A stretch of 64,000 bases of DNA from positions 1-64,000 of the forward strand of contig NZ_BJWY01000026.1 of the NCBI RefSeq assembly GCF_007990715.1, read 5' to 3'. How positions within the stretch are numbered: position 1 is the first letter of the stretch; the number at the start of each line of letters is the position of its first letter. Shown piece after piece: positions 37,716-46,984 of the stretch. Under the pieces are notes generated by a model. That model ran no database searches. It saw only the letters and a program-made list of their open reading frames with translations, and had not been told where the DNA came from. The position numbers and the translations under genes are program-made. This DNA is from Nocardia seriolae NBRC 15557. GTDB taxonomy: Bacteria > Actinomycetota > Actinomycetes > Mycobacteriales > Mycobacteriaceae.

Positions 37716-37841
37716 TGATTTCGGAAGGATCCGGGTAACTCATCGGGAACGTCCGAAATTGGGGACATGCCCGAACGCAACGCGCGTGCGACACTCCGTA
37801 CGGCTCCCAGTCTGGCCTTAAGTCGCGGGGAGGCGGGACAG
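37716..37841 (+). ncRNA. Candidate structured RNA or repeat element, copy B
   Basis: A 126-nt segment 33 nt after the moeZ stop and 15 nt before the next start. It aligns end to end with 20543-20670 (see that entry). The enclosing stem is GCGAC (37788-37792 region) with GTCGC (37822-37826 region), where copy A has GGGAC with GTCTC, so a G-U pair is replaced by C-G. It could be a 5' leader of the TIGR02569 gene or a stand-alone transcript. Confidence 0.5.
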
Positions 37842-37856
37842 CGGTAGCGTACGCGC

Positions 37857-38714
37857 GTGACCATGACTGCTGTGGAACCTCCCGAGCATGTGCGCTCGAC
37901 CTTCGGGTTGCGCGAGGAGGCGCCGGTTCCGCTGGGGAACTGGGACGGTGGCTGGCGGCTGGGTGATGTGGTGCTCAGCCCGGTGACCGATCACGCGCGG
38001 GCCGCCTGGTCGGCCAAGGTGCGCGAGACGCTGCGGGTGGACGGGATCCGGCTGGCGCGGCCGGTGCGGGCCACCGATGGGCGATACGTCGTATCCGGGT
38101 GGCGGGCCGACACCTATCTCGAAGGGGTGCCGGAGCCTCGGCACGATGAAGTGGTGTCGCTGTCGCTGCGATTACACCAGGTGACGGTTCAGTTGGAGCG
38201 GCCACGGTTTCTGGCCGCGCAGCCGGTCGCGCCGTGGGTGGATATGGATGTCTTCGCCGCGGCGGATCGTGCTGCGTGGGAAGCGGTTCCGCTGCGCACG
38301 CTCAAGATGGGCGGCCTGCTGCCCTCGACCTCGCCCGACGGCGACCGCAGCCTGATCTTGATCACCCAGCTGTCCACCCTGCGCAAGCCGGTGACCACGC
38401 CGTCGCAGCTGGTGCACGGGGATCTCTTCGGAACCGTGCTGTTCTCGGGCAATTTCGCGCCCGGCCTGACCGATATCACCCCGTACTGGCGGCCCGCGCC
38501 GTGGGCCGCGGCGGTCATCGTGGTGGACGCGCTGTCCTGGGGCGGCGCCGATGACGGGCTGCTGGAGCGCTGGGCCGATCTGCCCGAATGGCCGCAGATG
38601 CTGGTGCGGGCGGTCATGTTCCGGCTCGCGGTGCACGCCCTGCATCCGCGGTCGACACCGGAGGCGTTCCCGGGACTGTCCCGGACCGCGGACATGATCC
38701 GCCTGATGCTCTGA
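37857..38714 (+). CDS. TIGR02569 family protein, kinase-like fold, Rv3205c-like
   Basis: A 285-residue mycolata-restricted protein adjacent to moeZ, as in mycobacteria. It has an APH-like catalytic-loop trace (VHGDLFGTVLF) and later a DITPYWRPAPWAAAVIVVDAL segment where kinases carry the metal-binding Asp. Phosphotransfer is possible but unproven. GTG 37857 or ATG 37863. Soluble. Confidence 0.85.
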   Translation: MTMTAVEPPEHVRSTFGLREEAPVPLGNWDGGWRLGDVVLSPVTDHARAAWSAKVRETLRVDGIRLARPVRATDGRYVVSGWRADTYLEGVPEPRHDEVVSLSLRLHQVTVQLERPRFLAAQPVAPWVDMDVFAAADRAAWEAVPLRTLKMGGLLPSTSPDGDRSLILITQLSTLRKPVTTPSQLVHGDLFGTVLFSGNFAPGLTDITPYWRPAPWAAAVIVVDALSWGGADDGLLERWADLPEWPQMLVRAVMFRLAVHALHPRSTPEAFPGLSRTADMIRLML

Positions 38715-38731
38715 TCGGAAACGAGAAATGA

Positions 38732-38768
38732 AAGGCCGCGCCGGGCGACGAATCCGGCGCGGCCTTTC
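38732..38768. terminator. Bidirectional terminator
   Basis: AAAGGCCGCGCCGG (38732-38745) and CCGGCGCGGCCTTT (38755-38768) between the convergent TIGR02569 gene and narK1. Confidence 0.88.
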
Positions 38769-38829
38769 TACTCCCCGAGGGGTGGGGAGCTTTGGAAGAG
38801 CGTGGCTTCCAAAGCTTTCGGTTCCTTCG

Positions 38830-40290
38830 TCAGACGCTGGCGTGGGCCAGCGAGGGCGCCCGGCCGACGGCGAAGGAGGAGCGCAGGTAGAACCACCAGG
38901 TGATCCCGCCCATGACCAGGAACGCGGCCGCGTACGCCCAGAAGGCCGGAACCATGGTGTGGTAGTGGGTGTTCGAGAGCCGCAGCGCCTGCTGCAGGAT
39001 CCAGCCGCCCGCCGCGCCGATCGCACCGATGACGCCGATGGCCGCGCCCGCCTGTCGCTTCGCCGAAGCCAGGGCGACCGTGATGTCCTGCTCGGTTTCC
39101 GCGGCGTGCCGCCGGGCCTCCGCGCCGAAGATCGACGGAATCATCCGGTAGGTGGAGCCGTTGCCGATGCCGGTGAGCACGAACAGCAGCAGGAACGAGG
39201 CCAGGTAGAGCGGGAAGTTCTTGGCGTGCAGCGCCGTCACGATGAGCGCGGTCGCCACCGCCATGCCGCCGAAGACGTACACCGTGATCTTCGCGCCGGT
39301 GAGCTTGTCGGCGATCCACCCGCCGAACGGGCGGCTGAAGGAACCCACCAGGGCGCCCAGGAAGGCCAGGTTGCCCAGGGTGCTCATCCAGCCGATCTTG
39401 GCCAGGCTCGGGAAGTTGGCCTTGAGCAGGGTCGGGAAGGCGAAGGAGAAGCCGATGAAGGAACCGAAGGTGCCGATGTAGAGGATGGCCATCACCCAGG
39501 TGTGATGGTTCTTCAGGGCCAGCCTGTAGGAGCTGCCATCGGATTTCGCGCCGTGCAGCGAGTCCATGTAGCGCAGCGCGCCGAACAGCGCGATCAGGAT
39601 GAACGGAATCCACACCAGCACCGCGAGGGTGATGCCGAAGCGGTAGCCGCCCGGGTTCTTGGCGAAGATGTGCGTGCCGAGGGTGATCAGCAGCGGCACG
39701 AACAACTGGGTCTGTGCCACGCCGAGATTGCCGCCCGCGGCATTGATGCCCAGCGCGGCGCCCTTCTTGCCCTCGGGGAAGAAGAAGTTGATATTGGCCA
39801 TCGACGACGAGAAGCTGCCGCCGCCGACACCGGCGGTCGCGGCCAGCAGCATGAACACCCACATGGGGGTGCCCGGCTGGTTGATGAAGTACACCAGGCC
39901 CAGCGTGGGCAGCAGCAGCATGGCCGCGCTGAAGGCGGTGAACGCACGCCCGCCGAAGCGCGGGATGGCGAAGGTGTAGGGCACCCGCAGCGCCGCGCCG
40001 ACCAGGGTCGGGGTGGAGGTGAGCAGCAGCGCGTTGTTCACCGCGTCGGGATTGTTCTTGCCCAGGAAGGCGAATCCGGCCGAGCCCATGGCGGTCACCA
40101 CGCTGGCCCACAGCACCCAGACGCTGAATCCGAGGTTTTCGGCGAATACCGAGAAGATCAGATTCTTGCGGGCGGTCTGTTTACCCCCGTTTTCCCAGAA
40201 TTCATTGTTATCCGGTTCCCAGCGGTCGATCCATCGCCCACGTCGTTGATAACTGAAGGCGGTATCGGGTGCCTCTACTACGGTTGCCAT
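38830..40290 (-). CDS. NarK-type nitrate/nitrite transporter (first copy)
   Basis: A 486-residue MFS protein with about 12 helices. The nitrate signature is in GGGSFSSSMANINFFFP and GIGNGSTYRMIPSIF, and the N-terminus has the conserved ARKNLIFSVFAENLGFSVW. It imports nitrate and/or exports nitrite. A cytoplasmic insertion (GAEARRHAAETEQDITVALA) precedes the last helices. It is close to, but not identical with, narK2 at 42800. GTNAC half-sites lie about 150 bp upstream. Confidence 0.92.
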   Translation of the reverse strand: MATVVEAPDTAFSYQRRGRWIDRWEPDNNEFWENGGKQTARKNLIFSVFAENLGFSVWVLWASVVTAMGSAGFAFLGKNNPDAVNNALLLTSTPTLVGAALRVPYTFAIPRFGGRAFTAFSAAMLLLPTLGLVYFINQPGTPMWVFMLLAATAGVGGGSFSSSMANINFFFPEGKKGAALGINAAGGNLGVAQTQLFVPLLITLGTHIFAKNPGGYRFGITLAVLVWIPFILIALFGALRYMDSLHGAKSDGSSYRLALKNHHTWVMAILYIGTFGSFIGFSFAFPTLLKANFPSLAKIGWMSTLGNLAFLGALVGSFSRPFGGWIADKLTGAKITVYVFGGMAVATALIVTALHAKNFPLYLASFLLLFVLTGIGNGSTYRMIPSIFGAEARRHAAETEQDITVALASAKRQAGAAIGVIGAIGAAGGWILQQALRLSNTHYHTMVPAFWAYAAAFLVMGGITWWFYLRSSFAVGRAPSLAHASV

Positions 40291-40442
40291 GAGCAGCTGT
40301 CCTCTCGGCTGTCGCGACCGCCCTCATCGTCGGTCCCCGGTACTGGAGGGGATCCGTTGCGGTCGCGTCAACCGTAGGAACAGCTCTTTACGCCTGAATG
40401 GCTTTCGGTGACGGGAGCGGTAATTCCCGCTCACTTTCCGGT

Positions 40443-40468
40443 GTTACGCGCGGTGACCTTCCGGTTAC
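40443..40468 (-). promoter_or_regulatory. GTNAC half-site cluster upstream of narK1
   Basis: GTTAC-N5-GTGAC-N6-GTTAC, i.e. GTAAC-N6-GTCAC-N5-GTAAC on the minus strand, ending at the gntR stop. The spacing is that of GlnR a-boxes, but proper GAAAC b-boxes are missing. Another GTGAC lies at 40409-40413. Control by GlnR or NnaR is a guess from position. Confidence 0.4.
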
Positions 40469-41148
40469 TCGAATTTCGTATCAAGCGTCCGGTATTCGGC
40501 CATGAGCGAGTCGAGGAAGCAGTTGGCGGTGCAGGCCGCTCGTTCCGGATCGCCGTCGATCACCGCCTGCACCAACTCCGCGTGCTCGTCGTGGTAGCTC
40601 TCGCCCTCGCGCTCGGAGCGGAAGCGGATCCCCGCGGCGATGACGGGCAGCAGCGAGTCGTAGAACTCCAGATATACCGCATTGTGGCTGGCGACGACGA
40701 TGGCGCGGTGGATTTGCACGTCGGCCTCGATGGCGGCCTCGAAGTCGGTGTCCCAGAAGCGGGTTCGCTTGTCGAGCAGTCGCCGCAGGGTCGCTATGTC
40801 GGTCTCGTCGCGGCGGGTGGCGGCCAGCCGGGCGGCGGTGGTGTCCAGGGCCTGCCGCAGCTCGAGCAGATCGCGCTGCTGGGCGTCGGCGAAGTACGAG
40901 GACAGGGTGCCGCCGAGGCTGGAGGTGGAGATGACGTAGGTGCCCGAGCCCTGTCTGCGCTCGAGCATGCCCGCGTGCACGAGCGCCTGCACCGCCTCGC
41001 GCACGGTATTGCGGCCCGTGCCGGTGAGTTCGGTGAGTTCGGGCTCGGTGGGGATACGCGAGCCGACGGCCCAACGGCCGGAACGGATTTCGGCACGAAG
41101 CTGCTCGGTCACCTGGGCGATGAGGCTCGTGCGACGGACTGGTTGCAC
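40465..41148 (-). CDS. GntR/FadR-family regulator
   Basis: A 227-residue regulator with N-terminal winged HTH (LRAEIRSGRWAVGSRIPTEP; GTGRNTVREAVQALVHAGML) and a helical FCD ligand domain with metal-binding-type residues (DVQIHRAIVVASHN; EHAELVQAV). Such regulators respond to small organic acids. It is divergent from the CynX-type transporter with a 64-bp gap, which is its most probable target. Confidence 0.9.
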   Translation of the reverse strand: MQPVRRTSLIAQVTEQLRAEIRSGRWAVGSRIPTEPELTELTGTGRNTVREAVQALVHAGMLERRQGSGTYVISTSSLGGTLSSYFADAQQRDLLELRQALDTTAARLAATRRDETDIATLRRLLDKRTRFWDTDFEAAIEADVQIHRAIVVASHNAVYLEFYDSLLPVIAAGIRFRSEREGESYHDEHAELVQAVIDGDPERAACTANCFLDSLMAEYRTLDTKFE

Positions 41149-41176
41149 GGGGACAGAGTACCTTGCCTCACATTCG

Positions 41177-41206
41177 TTGCATCACATCATCGGGTCATCC
41201 TATGAT
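41177..41206 (+). promoter_or_regulatory. Probable promoter of the CynX-type transporter, leaderless
   Basis: TTGCAT (41177-41182), 18-bp spacer and TATGAT (41201-41206) precede GTG 41213 by 6 nt, so transcription should begin at the start codon. Confidence 0.5.
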
Positions 41207-41212
41207 TTCGCG

Positions 41213-42538
41213 GTGACCGCGACGATGGATGAGACGATGACCGCCCCGCGGGGGAGCGCCCCCGCCCGCCCCCGACCCGTCGATCGCGAACCCGTCCCGC
41301 TCCCCGCCGACCGGAAGCAGGCACCGCACGAACTTTCGCGCCGCGCCCTTTTCGAGGGCCGCCTGCTGGTGTTCGCCGCCATCGTCATGTCCGCGCTCAC
41401 CCTGCGCGTCGCCGTGACCGCGTTCTCCCCGCTGGCCGCCCGCATCGGCCAGGACATCGGCTATTCCACCGCCGTGGTGGGTGTGTTCGGCATGCTGCCG
41501 ACCGCCATGTTCGCCCTCGGCGGTCTGATCACCCCGATCCTGTCGCGCCGCCTCGGCCTGGAACGGACCGCGCTGGCGGCCATGCTGATGACCGGACTCG
41601 GTTCGGCGCTGCGGGCCATCGTGCCCGACACCTGGGAGCGACTGGCCTTCTCGGCGCTGGCGCTGGCCGGCATGGGTATCGGCAATATCGTGATCCCGCC
41701 GCTGGTGAAGCGGTACTTCTCCGATCGGCTGGCGCTGCTCAGCTCGATCTACATCGTGATGGTGCAGCTGGGCACGGTGTTCCCGGCGCTGATCACGGTG
41801 CCGCTCGCGGATGCGCACGGCTGGCGGCTCTCGCTGGGCATGTGGGCCGCGCTGGCCTTCGCCGCCGCGCTGCCGTGGATCGGCGTGCTGCGGGTGCGGC
41901 GCGCGCACGCCCGCTTCGACACCAGCGAAATGCCCTCGGAGACCGACGAACCCACCGGCAAGGTGTGGCGCTCGCCGCTGGCCTGGGGCATGGCCTTCAT
42001 GTTCGGCATGACCTCGCTGATCACCTACGCCCTGTTCACCTGGATGCCGACGATCTTCGGTGACGCCGGCGCCGGCGCCTCTTTCGCGGGCAGCATGGTC
42101 GGCATCTTCGCGCTGATCGGCCTGGTGGCCGCGCTCAGCGCGCCGACCCTGGTGGGGCGCATGGCCAATCCGTTCCCGGTGGTGATCGGCTGCGCGGTGT
42201 TCTTCTTCATCGGATTCGCCGGGCTGCTGATCGCGCCCATGAGCGCGCCGCTGGTGTGGGTGCTCGCCCTGGGCCTGGGGCCCTCGACCTTCCCGATGGC
42301 CCTGACGCTGATCAATCTGCGCACCCGCACCGGCGCCGGTTCGGCCGCCCTGTCCGGCTTCACCCAGGGCGTCGGCTATTCCGTGGCATGCGTGGGCCCG
42401 CTGCTGTTCGGCGCGCTGCACACGATGACCGGAGGTTGGCTGGCACCCTTCGCCTTCCTGACGGTGGCGGTCTGCGTCCTGGTCGGCGGCGCGTGGGTGG
42501 CGTGCAAACCGCAGCTGCTCGAGGACACCTGGAAGTAA
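41213..42538 (+). CDS. CynX/NimT-family MFS transporter
   Basis: A 441-residue permease with about 12 helices. Family features are VMSALTLRVAVTAFSPLAARI at the N-terminus and LGPSTFPMALTLINLRTRTG, SGFTQGVGYSVA in the C-terminal half. Homologs are annotated as cyanate or 2-nitroimidazole transporters, with substrate mostly unproven. Between two nitrate transporters it may move a related small anion. GTG 41213 fits the -10; ATG 41225 is an alternative. Confidence 0.88.
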   Translation: MTATMDETMTAPRGSAPARPRPVDREPVPLPADRKQAPHELSRRALFEGRLLVFAAIVMSALTLRVAVTAFSPLAARIGQDIGYSTAVVGVFGMLPTAMFALGGLITPILSRRLGLERTALAAMLMTGLGSALRAIVPDTWERLAFSALALAGMGIGNIVIPPLVKRYFSDRLALLSSIYIVMVQLGTVFPALITVPLADAHGWRLSLGMWAALAFAAALPWIGVLRVRRAHARFDTSEMPSETDEPTGKVWRSPLAWGMAFMFGMTSLITYALFTWMPTIFGDAGAGASFAGSMVGIFALIGLVAALSAPTLVGRMANPFPVVIGCAVFFFIGFAGLLIAPMSAPLVWVLALGLGPSTFPMALTLINLRTRTGAGSAALSGFTQGVGYSVACVGPLLFGALHTMTGGWLAPFAFLTVAVCVLVGGAWVACKPQLLEDTWK

Positions 42539-42557
42539 ATTCACGGTTCGAGTTGCC

Positions 42558-42609
42558 GAGCCGTGAGGTTGGGTCCATGCTTTGTGGCAGGGCTCTCACC
42601 TCACGGCTC
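42558..42609 (+). terminator. Terminator of the CynX-type transporter gene
   Basis: GAGCCGTGAGGT (42558-42569) pairs with ACCTCACGGCTC (42598-42609), followed by a T-rich run (TTCTTGTTTTC). Confidence 0.7.
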
Positions 42610-42632
42610 GAATTCTTGTTTTCAGGCACTTT

Positions 42633-42679
42633 GTGACCAGTGGAAACCGTTGTGTCACACGGCCGAAACATATGGTCAC
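42633..42679 (+). promoter_or_regulatory. GlnR-like binding site upstream of narK2-nirBD
   Basis: GTGAC-N5-GAAAC-N6-GTCAC-N6-GAAAC-N5-GTCAC: alternating a-boxes and b-boxes at helical-turn spacing, as in actinobacterial GlnR sites (GTnAC-n6-GaAAC). About 120 bp before narK2. GlnR regulates nirB/narK in Streptomyces and mycobacteria. Confidence 0.7.
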
Positions 42680-42799
42680 TTCTCACGCCCGGCGACCGGA
42701 TTTCGTGAGCAACCGTTGATTTGACGGTCATTTCGCGCAGCATTCGCGCAATACCCGTTTCCTACCTTGGGCCTATCCAGATTTCAGGAGGGCCCCTTG

Positions 42800-44305
42800 T
42801 TGAAGACGCTGACCCGCAAGCACGACATCGAGCATTGGGATGCCGAGGATGTCGCGGCTTGGGAAGCCGGTGGTAAGGACATCGCGCGCCGCAATCTGAT
42901 CTGGTCGGTCTTCGCCGAGCACATCGGGTTCTCGGTGTGGTCGATCTGGTCGGTCATGGTGCTGTTCATGCCGACCGCGGTCTTCCACATCGATCCGGCG
43001 GGCAAGTTCTTCCTGGGCGCGGTGCCGACGCTGGTCGGCGGCATCATGCGAATCCCCTGCACCGTCGCCACCGCCAAGTTCGGCGGCCGCAACTGGACCA
43101 TCGTCAGCGCCCTGGCGCTGCTGGTTCCGCTGCTGCTGACGCTGTACTTCATCAACCAGCCCGGGACCTCCTACACCACGTTCCTGATCGTGGCGGCCTT
43201 CGCGGGCCTGGGCGGCGGCAACTTCTCGTCGTCGATGGCGAACATCAACGTCTTCTACCCGCAGCGGCTCAAGGGCTGGGCGCTGGGCATGAACGCGGGC
43301 GGCGGCAATATCGGCGTGCCGGTGGTGCAGCTGATCGGCCTGGCGGTCATCGCCACGCTGGGCAACGCCTACGGCAATGCGTCGGTGGTGTGCGCGGTGT
43401 ACCTGGTCGTGGTCGTGGTGGCGGCGCTGGGCGCGGCGCTGTTCATGGACAACGTCAAGAACCAGAAGGCCGACCTGTCCAACATGATCACGGCCCTGAA
43501 GGTGCCGCAGTCGTGGGCCATCGCCTTCCTCTACACCGCGACCTTCGGCTCGTTCATCGGCTACAGCTTCGCCTTCGGCCAGGTGCTGCAGATCAACTTC
43601 AAGGCCGGTGGCGCGGCGGCCGCGGCGGCCACGCTGCACGCCGCGCAGATCGCCTTCATCGGCCCGCTGCTCGGCTCGCTGGCCCGCCCCTACGGCGGCA
43701 AGTGGGCCGACCGGATCGGCGGCAGCCGGGTCACCCTCTACATGCTCGGCGCGATGACGGCCGCGACCGTGGTGGTCGCCCTGGCCAGCACCATGGGCGA
43801 TCACGCGGGCCGGCCCACCGGCCCGGTGCTGGCCCTGATGATCGGCGGCTTCGTGGCGCTGTTCGTCATCTCCGGCATCGCCAACGGTTCGGTCACCAAG
43901 ATCATCCCGTCGGTGTTCGCCGCGAAATCCCGCAGCCTGCCCGGTGATTCGGCGAGCCGTGCGGCCTGGGCGCAGAACACCTCGGGCGCCCTCATCGGTT
44001 TCGTCGGAGCCATCGGCGCGCTCGGCGGTGTCGGCATCAACCTGGTGCTGCGCAGCTCCTACGCCTCCACCAAGTCCGCCACCACCGCGTTCTGGATCTT
44101 CATGGCCTTCTACGTGGTGTGCGCGGCGGTGTGCTGGGCGGTGTTCCTGCGCCGTCCCTCCGCCCGCTCCCTGGCCAAGGGCACCGAGGCCAAGGACACC
44201 GAGATCGACTCCGACGTCGTCGTCGAGGCCGAGGCTCTGGTCCTGGAGGCCGAATCCGGCTCCACCGCAAGCGATTCCCCGTCCACTTCGTCGGCTCGCG
44301 CCTGA
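42800..44305 (+). CDS. NarK-type nitrate/nitrite transporter (second copy)
   Basis: A 501-residue MFS transporter with about 12 helices, nitrate signature GGGNFSSSMANINVFYP and GIANGSVTKIIPSVF. TTG 42800 is chosen with AGGAGGG 7 nt upstream; TTG 42797 has shorter spacing. The last ~55 residues are an acidic Ser/Glu-rich cytoplasmic tail absent from narK1. It leads the narK2-nirB-nirD-nnaR-cbiX operon (26-bp gap to nirB). Confidence 0.93.
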   Translation: MKTLTRKHDIEHWDAEDVAAWEAGGKDIARRNLIWSVFAEHIGFSVWSIWSVMVLFMPTAVFHIDPAGKFFLGAVPTLVGGIMRIPCTVATAKFGGRNWTIVSALALLVPLLLTLYFINQPGTSYTTFLIVAAFAGLGGGNFSSSMANINVFYPQRLKGWALGMNAGGGNIGVPVVQLIGLAVIATLGNAYGNASVVCAVYLVVVVVAALGAALFMDNVKNQKADLSNMITALKVPQSWAIAFLYTATFGSFIGYSFAFGQVLQINFKAGGAAAAAATLHAAQIAFIGPLLGSLARPYGGKWADRIGGSRVTLYMLGAMTAATVVVALASTMGDHAGRPTGPVLALMIGGFVALFVISGIANGSVTKIIPSVFAAKSRSLPGDSASRAAWAQNTSGALIGFVGAIGALGGVGINLVLRSSYASTKSATTAFWIFMAFYVVCAAVCWAVFLRRPSARSLAKGTEAKDTEIDSDVVVEAEALVLEAESGSTASDSPSTSSARA

Positions 44306-44331
44306 CCCTTCCATTCTCGAAAGGGACCGTC

Positions 44332-46917
44332 ATGACCCACAGCATCGAACGCAAGACCGTCGTCGTGGTCGGCCACGGCATGGTCGGACACCGCTTCGTC
44401 GAGGCGCTGCGCTCCCGTGACGAGGCCGGGACCTGGCAGGTCATCGTGCTCAGCGAGGAGAAGCTGGCCGCCTACGACCGGGTCGGACTGTCCTCCTACG
44501 TCGGCATCTGGGAGACCTCGGCGCTGGCGCTGCCGGGCAATGCCTACGAGGGCGACGAGCTGGTGCAGGTGCGCCTGGGCGTGAAGGCCGACGTCATCGA
44601 CAAGGCCACCCGCAAGGTCACCACCTCCACCGGCGACGTGATCGCCTATGACGCACTGGTGCTCGCGACCGGCTCCTACGCCTTCGTGCCGCCGGTGCCG
44701 GGTCACGACCTGGAGGGCAACTTCGTCTACCGCACCCTCGAGGATCTCGACGGCATCCGGGCCGCGGCCGAGGCGGCCGGTCCGGGCGCGGTCGGCGTGG
44801 TGGTCGGCGGCGGTCTGCTCGGCCTGGAGGCGGCCAATGCGCTGCGGCTGCTGGGCATGACACCGCACGTGGTCGAGTTCAACAAGTGGCTGATGCCCGC
44901 CCAGATCGACGAGGGCGGCGGCGCCATCCTCGAAAAGCTGGTCTCCGAGCTGGGTTTGAGCGTGCACACCGGCGTCGGCACCTCCACCATCGAGACCATC
45001 GAGGACGGTTCGGCCGCCGAGCGGCTCAAGGTCACCTTCTCCGACGGCAGCGAACTGCGTTCGGCCCTGGTGGTTTTCGCCGCCGGTGTGCGGCCGCGGG
45101 ACGAGATCGCCCGCAGCGCCGGGCTGGATGTCGGCGAGCGCGGCGGTGTCATCACCGATCTGGGCCTGCAGACCTCGGACCCGAACATCTACGCCATCGG
45201 CGAGGTCGCCGCGGTCGAGGGCGTCTGCTACGGCCTGGTGGCCCCCGGCTACAGCACCGCCGAGGTGGTCGCGGACCGCCTGCTCGGCGGCGCGGGCGAA
45301 TTCCCGGGTGCGGACATGTCCACCAAGCTCAAGCTGCTCGGCGTGGACGTGGCCTCCTTCGGCGACGCGCACGGTCGCACCGAGGGTGCGCTGTCGGTGG
45401 TGCTGCACGACGCCGCCAAGGGCACCTACGCCAAGCTCGTCGTCTCCGATGACGCCCAGACCCTGCTCGGCGGCATCCTGGTCGGCGACGCCACCCAGTA
45501 CTCGGCGCTGCGCCCGCTGGTCGGTCGCCCGCTGCCCGCCGACGCGGCCGCGCTGATCTCCCCGGCCGGTGCCGAACTGGGCGCGGACGCGCTGCCCGAC
45601 GACGCCCAGATCTGCTCCTGCAACAACGTTTCCAAGGGCTCGATCTGCGGCGCGATCGCCGACGGCGCCTGCGACGTCCCGGCCATCAAGAGCTGCACCA
45701 ATGCCGGAACGTCTTGCGGCGGTTGCGTTCCCATGCTCAAGAAGCTGCTGGAGCAGTCGGGTGTGGCGGTCTCCAAGTCGCTGTGCGAGCACTTCGCACA
45801 GTCGCGCGCGGAGCTGTTCCACATCATTCAGTCGACCGGCATCCGCACCTTCTCGGGCCTGATCGCCAAGTACGGCACGGGATCCGGCTGCGATATCTGC
45901 AAGCCGACGGTGGCCTCCATCCTGGCCTCCACCTCGAGCGATCACATTCTCGACGGCGAGCAGGCGTCGCTGCAGGACACCAACGACCACTTCCTGGCGA
46001 ACCTGCAGAAGAACGGCACCTACTCGGTGGTGCCGCGCATGCCCGGCGGCGAGGTGACCGCCGAGCAGCTCATCACCATCGGCGAGGTGGCCAAGGAATT
46101 CGACCTGTACGTCAAGGTCACCGGCGGTCAGCGCATCGACCTGTTCGGTGCGCGGGTGGAGCAGCTGCCGCTGATCTGGAAGCGCCTGGTCGACGCGGGC
46201 ATGGAATCCGGTCACGCGTACGGCAAGTCGCTGCGCACGGTGAAGTCCTGCGTCGGTTCCACCTGGTGCCGCTACGGCCAGCAGGATTCGGTGGGCATGG
46301 CGGTGCTGCTCGAAAAGCGTTACCGCGGCCTGCGTTCCCCGCACAAGCTGAAGCTGGCGGTCTCGGGTTGCGCCCGCGAGTGCGCGGAGGCGCGCGGCAA
46401 GGACGTCGGCGTCATCGCCACCGAGCACGGCTGGAACCTGTACGTGGGCGGCAACGGCGGCCTGACGCCCAAGCACGCGGTGCTGCTGGCGGGCGATCTG
46501 GACGACGAGACGCTGATCAAGTACATCGACCGCTACCTGATGTTCTACATCCGCACCGCGGACCGGTTGCAGCGCACCGCGCCCTGGCAGGAGGCCCTGG
46601 AGGGCGGCCTGGACTACCTCAAGCAGGTGGTCTGCGAGGACAGCCTGGGCATCGCCGCCGACCTGGAGGCTGCCATGGCCAAGCACGTCGAGGGCTACAA
46701 GGACGAGTGGGCCGCGGTGCTCGAGGACGAGGGCAAGCTCTCGCGCTTCGTGTCCTTCGTGAACGCGCCCGAGGAGACCGATCCGACCATCGGGTTCGAC
46801 GAGACCGGTGAGCGCAAGGTGCCGGTGCTGCTCGGCATTCCGGACATTCCGGTCGGCATGACTGATATCTCTGCCGCAACAGGCCAGGTCGCCGAGTCCG
46901 CCACGCACGGGAAATGA
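44332..46917 (+). CDS. nirB: Assimilatory NAD(P)H-nitrite reductase, large subunit
   Basis: Six-electron reduction of nitrite to ammonium in the cytosol. An 861-residue chain: FAD and NAD(P)H domains (VVVGHGMVGHRF; GVVVGGGLLGLEAA), a BFD-type [2Fe-2S] domain (CSCNN near 427, then CTNAGTSCGGC), and the siroheme-[4Fe-4S] domain with Cys640, 646, 680, 684 (CVGSTWC; SGCAREC). Length as in mycobacterial NirB. ATG 44332 has AAAGGGA upstream. Confidence 0.96.
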   Translation: MTHSIERKTVVVVGHGMVGHRFVEALRSRDEAGTWQVIVLSEEKLAAYDRVGLSSYVGIWETSALALPGNAYEGDELVQVRLGVKADVIDKATRKVTTSTGDVIAYDALVLATGSYAFVPPVPGHDLEGNFVYRTLEDLDGIRAAAEAAGPGAVGVVVGGGLLGLEAANALRLLGMTPHVVEFNKWLMPAQIDEGGGAILEKLVSELGLSVHTGVGTSTIETIEDGSAAERLKVTFSDGSELRSALVVFAAGVRPRDEIARSAGLDVGERGGVITDLGLQTSDPNIYAIGEVAAVEGVCYGLVAPGYSTAEVVADRLLGGAGEFPGADMSTKLKLLGVDVASFGDAHGRTEGALSVVLHDAAKGTYAKLVVSDDAQTLLGGILVGDATQYSALRPLVGRPLPADAAALISPAGAELGADALPDDAQICSCNNVSKGSICGAIADGACDVPAIKSCTNAGTSCGGCVPMLKKLLEQSGVAVSKSLCEHFAQSRAELFHIIQSTGIRTFSGLIAKYGTGSGCDICKPTVASILASTSSDHILDGEQASLQDTNDHFLANLQKNGTYSVVPRMPGGEVTAEQLITIGEVAKEFDLYVKVTGGQRIDLFGARVEQLPLIWKRLVDAGMESGHAYGKSLRTVKSCVGSTWCRYGQQDSVGMAVLLEKRYRGLRSPHKLKLAVSGCARECAEARGKDVGVIATEHGWNLYVGGNGGLTPKHAVLLAGDLDDETLIKYIDRYLMFYIRTADRLQRTAPWQEALEGGLDYLKQVVCEDSLGIAADLEAAMAKHVEGYKDEWAAVLEDEGKLSRFVSFVNAPEETDPTIGFDETGERKVPVLLGIPDIPVGMTDISAATGQVAESATHGK

Positions 46918-46984
46918 CTGCTTAACCGCTTGGAAACAGGACGTCGGTACCAATAGGTACAGGCCGTTCGGAGGAGAGTTACCG

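Noticed and set aside
42541-42609. tRNA-like sequence near GGTTCGAGTTGCCGAGCC
   Set aside because: No cloverleaf can be formed; the segment is a terminator hairpin.
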